Source of the DNA: an uncultured Eubacteriales bacterium | GTDB taxonomy: Bacteria > Bacillota > Clostridia > Peptostreptococcales > Anaerovoracaceae | Assembly (NCBI GenBank): GCA_900545135.1 | Contig: UQXL01000034.1 | Location: forward strand, 1-20,920 | Length of the DNA stretch: 20,920 nucleotides | Reading direction: 5' to 3' | Part shown: in pieces, positions 7,353-14,027 of the stretch | How the letters are laid out: every line of letters begins with the position of its first letter | Position numbering within the stretch: position 1 is the first letter of the stretch | Notes under the pieces: model-generated | Database searches by the model: none | Told to the model about the DNA's origin: nothing | What the model saw: only the letters and a program-made list of their open reading frames with translations | Program-made: the position numbers and the translations under genes

Positions 7353-7479
7353 AAAGTCTATGGACAAAAAGTTCTTCATGTATACGAGCCTCTTCTTTAT
7401 CATGATGATGGCAATGTACTTATACATGATCTTCGCCATAGGCACAGACGCACCGAAATTTACTTACGCGGGCTTCTAG
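7318..7479 (+). CDS. dltX: Small membrane protein DltX-like, at the 3' end of the dlt operon
   Basis: This 53-residue ORF starts at an ATG inside dltD; a second in-frame ATG at 7360 would give 39 residues. The N-terminus is basic (MKKLTNILLRVRKS), residues about 19-41 form one hydrophobic helix, and the protein ends KFTYAGF. F-x-Y-x-x-F at the very C-terminus is the motif reported for DltX, whose tyrosine carries D-alanine between DltB and DltD outside the membrane. Size, topology, end motif and operon membership all agree. DltX is usually encoded ahead of dltA; here it is last and overlaps dltD, so translation is probably coupled. A purine-rich tract (7296-7307) precedes the 7318 start. Overall sequence similarity to known DltX was not tested. 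Confidence 0.8.
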   Translation: MKKLTNILLRVRKSMDKKFFMYTSLFFIMMMAMYLYMIFAIGTDAPKFTYAGF

Positions 7480-7503
7480 CTGATGCGTGTTTTCAGGGTA
7501 AAT

Positions 7504-7599
7504 CAGAGCAGAGCCGACGGCCGGCAATTATTCCGTGTTTGACCAAGCCGGCCTTTGCTCTGCAAAGAAGCCTTTCGGCGTGATAGCGCGCCGAAAGGC
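7504..7599. repeat. Two adjacent stem-loops
   Basis: CAGAGC and GGCCGGC on the left (7504-7525) can pair with GCCGGCC and GCTCTG on the right (7548-7562) with an internal bulge. Next, GCCTTTCGGCG (7570-7580) pairs perfectly with CGCCGAAAGGC (7589-7599) around an 8-base loop. Neither is followed by a clean T-run on either strand, so a terminator role for the dlt operon is uncertain. Confidence 0.55.
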
Positions 7600-7608
7600 A
7601 AATCAGAT

Positions 7609-7841
7609 GACTGAGACTGCTTCGCGGAGACCGAAGAGAAGGAATCAAAGTGAAAGAACAAATGCGAATAAACCACCGCAGGGAAAAGGATTTGCATGAT
7701 GGCCTCCTTTTTAAATAATTTAGCTCCTCCGATAAGTAATTTGGTTTTCCGGTTGGACTAATTCCTCCGGTTTGAAAATGCTGCAGGAGGCCAGTCTATG
7801 AAGTTAGTGTGTGAAAATTTATTCGCGAAGCAGTTTCAGTC
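7609..7841. repeat. Nested inverted repeats around a 200-bp core
   Basis: The 18-mer GACTGAGACTGCTTCGCG (7609-7626) matches the reverse complement of 7824-7841 at 17 positions. Inside them, GGCCTCCT (7701-7708) is the exact complement of AGGAGGCC (7785-7792), and GCGAATAAA (7666-7674) of TTTATTCGC (7819-7827). This nesting suggests an old palindromic or inverted duplication. Confidence 0.55.
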
Positions 7842-7958
7842 TGCATGCCGCAGGGCCATTTAAAGAAGAGAGACTTTGCACAATATACGGAACACAAGAG
7901 ATGGTTTAGAAATAAAGAATTATAAAATTCTGCAGCGGCAATTTTATATAAGAAAACA

Positions 7959-7988
7959 GGAGGAGCCTAATAAGCGCTCCTCCGTTTT
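7959..7988. terminator. Bidirectional Rho-independent terminator
   Basis: GGAGGAGC (7959-7966) and GCTCCTCC (7976-7983) form a perfect 8-bp stem with a 9-base loop. An A-run on the left (7953-7956) and TTTT on the right (7985-7988) give a T-tail on both strands. On the minus strand it follows the antitoxin remnant by a few bases; on the plus strand it could end read-through from dlt. Confidence 0.75.
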
Positions 7989-7991
7989 AAT

Positions 7992-8141
7992 TCAGAAACA
8001 GCTCGGTGCATAGCGTATCATGACGATATGCACTTCTTTCGTTTGCATAGGCTCCGATGCATCTGGGCGCGCTGTTTCTAATATCTCCTCATAGATTTCA
8101 GTTGTATTTCTAAGGTCTGTAATTGGTCTGACCTGCGGCAC
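7992..8141 (-). pseudogene. Truncated Phd/YefM-family antitoxin, no toxin partner
   Basis: Reading minus from a GTG at 8141 gives 49 residues. The start, PQVRPITDLRNTTEI, is the hallmark N-terminus of the Phd/YefM antitoxins, which bind DNA with this end and neutralise RelE/Doc-type toxins with the C-terminus. After about residue 22 the likeness fades: EPMQTKEVHIVM may be the worn-down form of the usual EPIFITKNGYGDMVIM segment. Members are normally 80-95 residues, so the toxin-binding part is gone. AAGAAAGGGG (8161-8152) is a plausible ribosome site, 10 bases away, and TATAAT at 8174-8169 a -10. A terminator follows directly, and no toxin gene is seen. It could still be translated. Confidence 0.7.
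7994..8079. repeat. 9-bp inverted repeat with inner hairpins inside the antitoxin remnant
   Basis: AGAAACAGC (7994-8002) and GCTGTTTCT (8071-8079) are exact complements. Between them GTGCATA (8006-8012) pairs with TATGCAC (8027-8033) and TGCAT (8044-8048) with ATGCA (8057-8061), so the segment can fold as a three-way junction. The repeat begins about where antitoxin similarity ends. Confidence 0.6.
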
Positions 8142-8377
8142 AAATTTACGTCCCCTTTCTTGTACGTAATTATAGCAGAATTATATGCGAAATATAAGAT
8201 TTTTACACAGACATAAAATTTTATTTTTACTCTTATCCCTCTGAGAACTGCGAAATCAGGCGCCATGAACCTTGACTACAGCCGCATGCAGCCGCAGGTT
8301 ATACCGCTGCAAGAGATTGCTGCCGATACAGCAAGAGGCTTTTTGTTGATAATTGTAAGATTTTGAGAAAACACATA

Positions 8378-8406
8378 TTGACATTAAATGTAAAATAATG
8401 TAAATT
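8378..8406 (+). promoter_or_regulatory. Promoter of the yraN-comM-dprA operon
   Basis: TTGACA (8378-8383), 17 bases, then TAAATT (8401-8406). ATGTAAA occurs at 8388 and 8398 and ATGTGAA at 8409, that is on one helical face across the spacer and -10, which could be a binding site for a regulator. The yraN start is at 8439. Confidence 0.6.
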
Positions 8407-8438
8407 ATATGTGAAGTGGAACTGTTACGGGAGGTAAC

Positions 8439-8774
8439 ATGACAGATAAGAAGAAACTGGGAATCCTGGGAGAAGAACTGGCAGCAGAGATGCTCAGAGG
8501 CAAGGGATATTACATAATATCGCGAAATTACACATGCCCTTACGGGGAGGTGGACATCGTGGCCTCAAAAGAAAATACAGCAGTCTTTGCGGAAGTAAAG
8601 ACGAGGACTTCGGAAATTTACGGCAGGCCGGCGGAGGCGGTGGACTACAGGAAGCAGAAACGAATCAGAAACGCCGCCAGATATTTTTTGGCGTCTTCCA
8701 GAAGACCGTATGAGAAAGTAGAATTTCAAGTGGTGGAAATCTCGGTAAGCCATATAAAAGGGCTGGAATTCTAG
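8439..8774 (+). CDS. yraN: YraN/UPF0102 family endonuclease-like protein
   Basis: The protein has 111 residues, the family's usual size. It shows the restriction-endonuclease-like core: GILGEELAAEMLRGKGY, RNYTCPYGEVDIVA (Glu and Asp as metal ligands), then VFAEVKTRT (the E-x-K of the nuclease motif) and KQKRIRNAARYFL. The family is widely conserved next to rnhB, comM or dprA and is thought to process DNA; its exact role is not settled. GGGAGG lies 4 bases before the ATG. It is the first gene after the promoter at 8378 and is 14 bases from comM, so they form one operon. Confidence 0.92.
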   Translation: MTDKKKLGILGEELAAEMLRGKGYYIISRNYTCPYGEVDIVASKENTAVFAEVKTRTSEIYGRPAEAVDYRKQKRIRNAARYFLASSRRPYEKVEFQVVEISVSHIKGLEF

Positions 8775-8788
8775 CAAGGAGGTTTGAC

Positions 8789-10336
8789 ATGCTTTCAAGA
8801 ACTGAAACTATCGTTCTCCAGGGTCTGAAAGGCAGGAAAGTAGATATCGAAGCCGATATCGCGCCGGGACTGCCGTATTTTACAGTGATAGGCCTTGGAG
8901 ATACGGCGGTAAAAGAAGCCTCTGAAAGAGTAAAGAGAGCCGTGATAAACAGCGGATTTCAGTATCCGAGAGGACGGGTAACCGTCAATTTGTCGCCCGC
9001 CTATATACATAAAAAAGGAAGCCATTATGACCTTGGAATAGCCATAGCCATACTGCTCGCTTCAGGAGAACTTTCAGAAAAGATGCAAGACGAAAGAAAT
9101 GGGAGAATCCTGATAGGAGAGCTGGCTTTAGACGGCAGAGTTCTGGCCGTCAAAGGAGCCTTGCCCATGCTCATCACCGCGGCAGAAAGCGGTAATATGA
9201 AAGAAATTCTTCTGCCTGAAGAAAACTGTGCCGAGGCCAGCCTTGTGGCCGCCAGAGCCGGCATAAATCTGATACCAGTCAAGTCGTTAAAGGAAGCCGC
9301 CTGCCACATAGCAGGCGGCAATATCGGCTCATATAAAGGCAGCTTTCCTTTAAGAACTGCCGATTTGCCGGACTTTGCAGACGTGAAAGGCCACAGCGCG
9401 GCAAAAGCCGCCATCGCCGCCGCGATGGCGGGCGCCCACAGTCTGCTGATGGTGGGCGCCCCGGGCGCGGGCAAGACCATGCTGGCCAAACGTGCGCCCG
9501 GGCTTTTGCCGCCGATGAGTCTGGAGGAGCAGATGGAGGCATCGGCGGTGTATTCGGCGGCAGGACTTTTGGGGGAGGATATGCCGATAGTCATGAGCAG
9601 GCCGTTCAGGCAGATATCGGCGCCGGTCACGAAAGCACAGCTGCTGGGCGGAGGCAACGGGCCGTCGCCGGGAGAAGTTTCTTTTGCACATAAGGGAGTG
9701 CTCTTTGCCGACGAAATGCTGGAAATGCCGGTAAGAACGCTGGAATCCCTGAGGGAGCCTATGGAAGAAAGACAGGTCAGACTTATCAGGCGGGGAATGG
9801 TCAATGTGTTTCCCGCAGACTTCATTTTCATCGGAGCGACCAATCCGTGCAGATGCGGATTTCTGGGAGATCCGGTTCACCGGTGCACCTGCAGTCAGAC
9901 GGAGATAGAAAAGTATAGAAGCAGGCTTTCAGGGCCGCTGGCGGACAGGATAGACATGTGCATAGAAATACAGAGGGCTGATTACGGCGAGATGAAAGGA
10001 GAACGGACCCAGTCGACCTGTCAGCTGAGAAGGATGGTTGAGGCTGCGGGTAAGATACAGGATATGAGGTTTGAGGGGAGAGAGTTTTCGCGCAACAGCC
10101 GCATGAATGAAAGAGATGTGGAGGAATTCTGTCAGCTAAAAAAAGACTGCAGACGGTTCATCGGCAGGCTTTACGACGTCTTCGGCATAAGTCCCAGGAG
10201 ATATCATAAAATTCTCAAATTGGCCAGGACTTTGGCGGATATGGACGGAGAAGATGACATAGAGGAGGAGCATCTGGCGTCGGCCTTTCAGTATACCAGG
10301 CTTTTGACGGGAGACAGGAATAAAAATTATGTATGA
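8789..10336 (+). CDS. comM: ComM/YifB-family AAA+ ATPase
   Basis: The 515-residue protein belongs to the Mg-chelatase-like AAA+ family. In naturally competent bacteria ComM is a hexameric helicase that promotes branch migration during integration of incoming DNA. Seen here: the N-terminal LonC-like domain (IEADIAPGLPYFTVIGLGD, NLSPA), Walker A GAPGAGKTM near residue 222, Walker B VLFADE, sensor GATNPCRCG, a Cys cluster (CRCGFLGD..HRCTC) and the C-terminal Mg-chelatase segment with LSGPLADRID. At residues 271-274 RPFR is followed by QISAPVT where most relatives have a PHH-containing segment. AAGGAGG lies 6 bases before the ATG. It overlaps dprA by 8 bases. Confidence 0.93.
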   Translation: MLSRTETIVLQGLKGRKVDIEADIAPGLPYFTVIGLGDTAVKEASERVKRAVINSGFQYPRGRVTVNLSPAYIHKKGSHYDLGIAIAILLASGELSEKMQDERNGRILIGELALDGRVLAVKGALPMLITAAESGNMKEILLPEENCAEASLVAARAGINLIPVKSLKEAACHIAGGNIGSYKGSFPLRTADLPDFADVKGHSAAKAAIAAAMAGAHSLLMVGAPGAGKTMLAKRAPGLLPPMSLEEQMEASAVYSAAGLLGEDMPIVMSRPFRQISAPVTKAQLLGGGNGPSPGEVSFAHKGVLFADEMLEMPVRTLESLREPMEERQVRLIRRGMVNVFPADFIFIGATNPCRCGFLGDPVHRCTCSQTEIEKYRSRLSGPLADRIDMCIEIQRADYGEMKGERTQSTCQLRRMVEAAGKIQDMRFEGREFSRNSRMNERDVEEFCQLKKDCRRFIGRLYDVFGISPRRYHKILKLARTLADMDGEDDIEEEHLASAFQYTRLLTGDRNKNYV

Positions 10337-11252
10337 AAATAATATTATAATACTGAGGAAAGGGGACAAGGAGTTTCCCTCGGAGCTGGGCGAGATGGAG
10401 GACCCCGTAAAAGAGCTTTATTGCATAGGGAACGTTTCGCTCCTGGCAGGTTTTAAGGCCGCGGTGGTGGGAGCGAGAAAATGCAGCGAATACGGCAGAC
10501 AGGCGGCGCTCAGGATAGGCAAGGACTTTGCTTGCCGCAGTATAGTCACGGTGAGCGGAATGGCTGCCGGCATAGACGGTCTTGCCCATCAGGGCGCCCT
10601 CAGCAGGGGAGGCGGCACGATAGCGGTTTTGGGCTGCGGACCGGACGTTTGTTACCCAAGAGTCAACCGCGAGCTTTACAGAGAAATAAGCGAAAAGGGA
10701 CTGATAATTTCAGAATATCCTCCCGGCGCCGCCCCGAAGCCATGGCGCTTTCCCATGAGAAACAGGATAATAGCAGCCCTTTCTTCGGCTGTCATTGTCG
10801 CGGAGGCCGGTGAAAAAAGCGGTGCCATGATAACGGCGGTGAGAGCCGCAGAAATGGGCACGGAAGTATTCGCTCTTCCGGGAAACATCACCAGCCCCTA
10901 CAGCATAGGAACCAACAGACTCATAAGGGACGGAGCGAGGATCATAACTTCCATTGAAAGTCTCATGGAGGAGATAGAAGCTTTGCGCCCTGCCGGCGGA
11001 GCAGGATTTGCAGCGGGCTTTCCGACAGGATTTGCAGAGAAATTTGCAGCAGACTTTGGAAAAGTCATGGATCAGGAAGAAAAAAAGGTCTATGACTTAG
11101 TCGCGGCAAACAGCGGCGCAACTTTGGATTTTCTGTGCGGAAAACTCGGGGAAAATCCTCTGAAAATCAACAGGACAGTGTCGTCGCTGGAGATGAAAGG
11201 GTTGATTTATTATGAGCTGGGAAAAATTTTTATTGCAAAATTGGAAAAATAG
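10329..11252 (+). CDS. dprA: DNA-processing protein DprA
   Basis: The 307-residue protein binds single-stranded DNA and loads RecA during transformation. The Rossmann-like core is complete: AVVGARKCSEYG, SGMAAGIDGLAHQGAL, TIAVLGCGPDVCYPR, ISEYPPG, RFPMRNRIIAALS, EAGEKSGAMITAVRAAEMGTEVFALPGNITSP and GTNRLIRDGA. A C-terminal winged-helix-like domain (about 250-307) follows. The linker at residues 226-245 is a repeat of four residues with Phe in second position (GFAA, GFPT, GFAE, KFAA, DFGK), encoded by a 12-base tandem repeat. It overlaps comM by 8 bases. Length is at the short end of the family, as the N-terminal SAM-like domain is mostly lacking. Confidence 0.94.
   Translation: MYENNIIILRKGDKEFPSELGEMEDPVKELYCIGNVSLLAGFKAAVVGARKCSEYGRQAALRIGKDFACRSIVTVSGMAAGIDGLAHQGALSRGGGTIAVLGCGPDVCYPRVNRELYREISEKGLIISEYPPGAAPKPWRFPMRNRIIAALSSAVIVAEAGEKSGAMITAVRAAEMGTEVFALPGNITSPYSIGTNRLIRDGARIITSIESLMEEIEALRPAGGAGFAAGFPTGFAEKFAADFGKVMDQEEKKVYDLVAANSGATLDFLCGKLGENPLKINRTVSSLEMKGLIYYELGKIFIAKLEK
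11004..11063 (+). repeat. 12-bp minisatellite inside dprA
   Basis: Five imperfect 12-base units code for xFxx. GGATTTGCAG occurs at 11004 and 11028 and AAATTTGCAG at 11040. The repeats sit in the linker between the Rossmann core and the winged helix and stay in frame, so copy-number change would alter only linker length. Confidence 0.65.
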
Positions 11253-11263
11253 TTCTATTATTA

Positions 11264-11346
11264 TTGACTATAGAATGATAAAAGGATAAAAGCGGCTCAA
11301 GCCGCACACGCGCACGAAGTTAGATCGTGCGCACTGAAGTTGGATC
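11264..11346 (+). promoter_or_regulatory. topA promoter candidate and leader hairpins
   Basis: TTGACT (11264-11269), 17 bases, TAAAAG (11287-11292) is a moderate promoter. In the leader GCGGC (11292-11296) pairs with GCCGC (11301-11305), and GCGCACGA (11310-11317) pairs exactly with TCGTGCGC (11325-11332). GAAGTTAGATC (11316) and GAAGTTGGATC (11336) are direct repeats 20 bases apart. No T-run follows the hairpins, so they are not terminators; supercoiling or translation control is only a guess. Confidence 0.45.
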
Positions 11347-11356
11347 AGGAGGAAAG

Positions 11357-13450
11357 ATGACTGCTAAAGGAACAGCCAAAACCGCAAAATCAAGTACGGC
11401 AAGGAAAAAGACTCTGGTGATAGTGGAATCGCCCTCAAAAGCAAAGACCATAGGTAAATACCTGGGTTCAAGCTACAAAGTGACGGCTTCCGTAGGCCAT
11501 GTGAGAGATTTGCCAAAAAGCAAAATAGGAATAGATATAGAAAACGACTTTGAACCTGAATATATAGCCATAAGAGGAAAGGGCGACGTGATAAAGGAGC
11601 TCCGCAAGGAAGCCAAGCAGGCAGGGAAAATTTATCTGGCGACGGACCCTGACCGCGAGGGAGAAGCTATATCATGGCATCTGGCTTTCCTGCTGGGCAT
11701 AGATCCATCGTCTCCATGCAGGATAGTTTTCAACGAGATAACCAAAGACGCGATAAAAAACGCAGTCAAAAACCCGAGACCCATCGACCTCAAGCTGGTA
11801 GACGCGCAGCAGGCGAGAAGAGTTTTGGACAGACTGGTGGGATATCAGATAAGTCCGCTTCTGTGGAGGAAGATACGCAGGGGTCTGAGCGCGGGAAGAG
11901 TACAGTCCGCCGCGCTGAAGATACTGTGCGACAGGGAAAACCAGATAAAAAATTTCAAGCCGAAAGAATACTGGAACATCATCGCCGAGTTCAAAAAAGG
12001 AAAGAGCTTTTTCGCCAAGCTGACGGAGTATGAGGGCAAGAAGCTGACTGTAGAGAACAAGCAGTCGGCCGATGAGGTTCTGGCGGCGCTCAGAGAGGGC
12101 GAGTACAAGGTCAGCCAGGTCGTGAGAAAGGAGCGAAAGCGCAAGCCTTTCGCGCCTTTTACCACCAGCAGCCTGCAGCAGGAAGCGGCAACAAAGCTGG
12201 GGTTCACCACTAAAAAGACAATGATGGTAGCCCAGCAGCTCTACGAGGGCGTTGAAATAAAAGGCCAGGGAACTCAGGGTCTCGTGACATATATAAGGAC
12301 CGACTCTGTGAGGATTTCAGAAGAGGCCAGGTTTGCTGCCCGTGAATATATAATTGAAAATTTCGGAGAGAAATATAAAGGAAACAATTTCTTTTCCAAC
12401 AAGAAGAAAGATATCCAGGACGCCCATGAAGCCATAAGGCCCAGCCGTATCGCCATGGATCCTGACATGATAAAGGATTCCCTGACTAAGGAGCAATACA
12501 ATCTCTACAGGCTGATATGGAGCAGGTTCCTCGCCAGCCAGATGGCCGAGGCAGTCTTTGATTCCATGCAGGTTTCCATCAAAAATGGAAGCTACGGTTT
12601 CAAGGCCAGCGGCTCCAAGCTGATATTCGACGGTTATCAGAAAGTTTACGCCAGCAATCTTGAAGAGGACAAGGACAATCTGCTGCCTGAGCTCGCAGAG
12701 GGCGAGACGCTGAAGGAAAAGTCTGTAGACTGCCAGCAGAAATTCACCGAACCCCCTTCAAGGTTCACGGAAGCCAGTCTGGTAAAAGACCTGGAGGAAA
12801 AGAATATTGGAAGACCCAGCACTTACGCGCCGATAATCGCCACGCTGCTGGAAAGAAAATATATAAGCAGGGAAAAGAAGACTCTGATTCCAACGGAGCT
12901 GGGCTTCGTAGTCACCGAGCTTATGGAGGAATATTTCAAGGAAATAGTCGACACAGGATTTACCGCCGATATGGAAGATAGACTTGACGAAGTGGAAGTA
13001 AAGGACTTAAACTGGAAAGAGATAGTCAGAGACTTTTACGCCACGCTCAAAGACGAGCTTGAAGTTGCGGACAAAGCCATAGAAAAGGTGGAAATACAGG
13101 ATCAGATCACTGACGAAAAATGTGAACTCTGCGGACGGCCTATGGCCATAAAGGCAGGCAGATTCGGGGAATTTCTCGCCTGCACCGGTTATCCTGAATG
13201 TAAGAACACCAAGGCTATCGTAAAGTCCACAGGCGTCAAATGCCCTGACTGCGGAGGGGATATAGTAGCCAAGCGTGGAAGATCGGGAAAGATTTTCTAC
13301 GGCTGCAGCAATTATCCGACATGCACGAGGGCTTTCTGGTATAAGCCTGTAGATAAAAAATGCCCTGAATGCGGTGCGCTGCTTCTGGAACGCCGCACCA
13401 AAGGCGGAAATTATGTTTGCTCCAATGAAAAATGTGGGTATAAAGAGTAG
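11357..13450 (+). CDS. topA: DNA topoisomerase I
   Basis: The ATG at 11357 follows AGGAGG by 4 bases and gives 697 residues; an upstream frame extension to 11327 has no ribosome site and overlaps the leader hairpin. This type IA enzyme relaxes negative supercoils through a covalent 5'-phosphotyrosine. The TOPRIM domain shows LVIVESPSKAKTIGKYLG and TDPDREGEAISWHLA. Next come VDAQQARRVLDRLVGYQISPLLW and GLSAGRVQSAAL, and the catalytic Tyr312 in VTYIRTDS. The C-terminus has three four-Cys zinc ribbons (CELC..C..C, CPDC..C..C, CPEC..C..C), as in many Firmicutes. The Lys/Thr-rich N-terminal tail of about 16 residues is a non-conserved extension. Confidence 0.96.
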   Translation: MTAKGTAKTAKSSTARKKTLVIVESPSKAKTIGKYLGSSYKVTASVGHVRDLPKSKIGIDIENDFEPEYIAIRGKGDVIKELRKEAKQAGKIYLATDPDREGEAISWHLAFLLGIDPSSPCRIVFNEITKDAIKNAVKNPRPIDLKLVDAQQARRVLDRLVGYQISPLLWRKIRRGLSAGRVQSAALKILCDRENQIKNFKPKEYWNIIAEFKKGKSFFAKLTEYEGKKLTVENKQSADEVLAALREGEYKVSQVVRKERKRKPFAPFTTSSLQQEAATKLGFTTKKTMMVAQQLYEGVEIKGQGTQGLVTYIRTDSVRISEEARFAAREYIIENFGEKYKGNNFFSNKKKDIQDAHEAIRPSRIAMDPDMIKDSLTKEQYNLYRLIWSRFLASQMAEAVFDSMQVSIKNGSYGFKASGSKLIFDGYQKVYASNLEEDKDNLLPELAEGETLKEKSVDCQQKFTEPPSRFTEASLVKDLEEKNIGRPSTYAPIIATLLERKYISREKKTLIPTELGFVVTELMEEYFKEIVDTGFTADMEDRLDEVEVKDLNWKEIVRDFYATLKDELEVADKAIEKVEIQDQITDEKCELCGRPMAIKAGRFGEFLACTGYPECKNTKAIVKSTGVKCPDCGGDIVAKRGRSGKIFYGCSNYPTCTRAFWYKPVDKKCPECGALLLERRTKGGNYVCSNEKCGYKE

Positions 13451-13471
13451 TAGATTAGGAGGATATTCAAA

Positions 13472-14011
13472 ATGGTACAATTTCACGCAACCACAATCTG
13501 CGCAGTAAGAAGAGGCCCCGACGATATATGTATCGGCGGCGACGGTCAGGTCACCATGGGTGAGACGGCCATCATGAAGAACGGAGCTAAAAAAGTAAGA
13601 AAAATTTATAAAAATTCTGTTATTTCAGGTTTTGCCGGCTCTGTGGCCGACGCATTCTCGCTGACGGAAAAATTTGAAAGCAAGCTGGAAGAACATTCGG
13701 GCAATCTTAAGAGAGCGGCAGTGGACCTGGCTCAGCTTTGGCGTTCGGACAAGGGTATGAGAAACCTGGAGGCGCTGATGATAGTAGCCGACAAGGAAAA
13801 CATGCTGGTGATTTCCGGAACGGGCGAAGTCATCGAACCCGACCAGGATTTCGTGGCAATCGGCTCCGGCGGCAATTACGCATATTCGGCAGCCAACGCT
13901 TTGTTCAACCACACCGATATGAGCGCTGAGGAAATCGTCAGAGAATCTCTGAAGATCGCGGCTTCTATTTGCGTCTACACCAACGACAACATTTCCGTTG
14001 AAAAGCTGTAA
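13472..14011 (+). CDS. hslV: ATP-dependent protease subunit HslV (ClpQ)
   Basis: The 179-residue threonine peptidase forms double hexameric rings capped by HslU. The N-terminus MVQFHATTICAVRR aligns with the bacterial TTIVSVRR, so Thr7 should become the catalytic N-terminal nucleophile after removal of a short propeptide. GGDGQVTMG, KKVRKIY, GFAGSVADAFSL, GTGEVIEPD and IGSGGNYA are the family core. The Ser-type N-terminus reported for the B. subtilis relative is not present. AGGAGG lies 9 bases before the ATG. It is 21 bases after topA and 16 before hslU, so co-transcribed. Confidence 0.95.
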   Translation: MVQFHATTICAVRRGPDDICIGGDGQVTMGETAIMKNGAKKVRKIYKNSVISGFAGSVADAFSLTEKFESKLEEHSGNLKRAAVDLAQLWRSDKGMRNLEALMIVADKENMLVISGTGEVIEPDQDFVAIGSGGNYAYSAANALFNHTDMSAEEIVRESLKIAASICVYTNDNISVEKL

Positions 14012-14027
14012 GGGGGGGAGAAAAATC

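Larger units (their letters stand above)
7480..8438. other. Long intergenic region, palindrome-rich, with an antitoxin remnant
   Basis: No intact gene is evident between dltX and yraN. The region holds an extended inverted repeat (7504-7562), a strong hairpin (7570-7599), 18-base inverted repeats at 7609 and 7824, a 9-base AT palindrome (TATAAAATT at 7921 with AATTTTATA at 7940), a bidirectional terminator (7959-7988), the antitoxin fragment (7992-8141, minus) and the yraN promoter. Two short ORFs with strong ribosome-site-like sequences (minus 7697-7503 and plus 7798-7863) lead away from 7700-7797 in opposite directions; I do not recognise either. The texture suggests decayed mobile or repeat DNA. 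Confidence 0.6.

Noticed and set aside
7483..7542. Small ORF directly after dltX
   Set aside because: Nineteen codons, no ribosome site, no recognisable feature.
8078..8266. 62-residue minus-strand ORF
   Set aside because: It starts ahead of the TATAAT boxes of the antitoxin remnant and is in a different frame from it, without a ribosome site. The 49-residue frame with Phd-like sequence is the supported one.
8297..8346. Terminator before yraN (TTGCTG/CAGCAA with TTTTT)
   Set aside because: The T-run starts five bases after the stem and no gene upstream on the plus strand needs it; the signal is too weak to call.
11292..11332. Terminator between dprA and topA
   Set aside because: Both hairpins are strong but neither is followed by a T-run; they lie within the probable topA leader.
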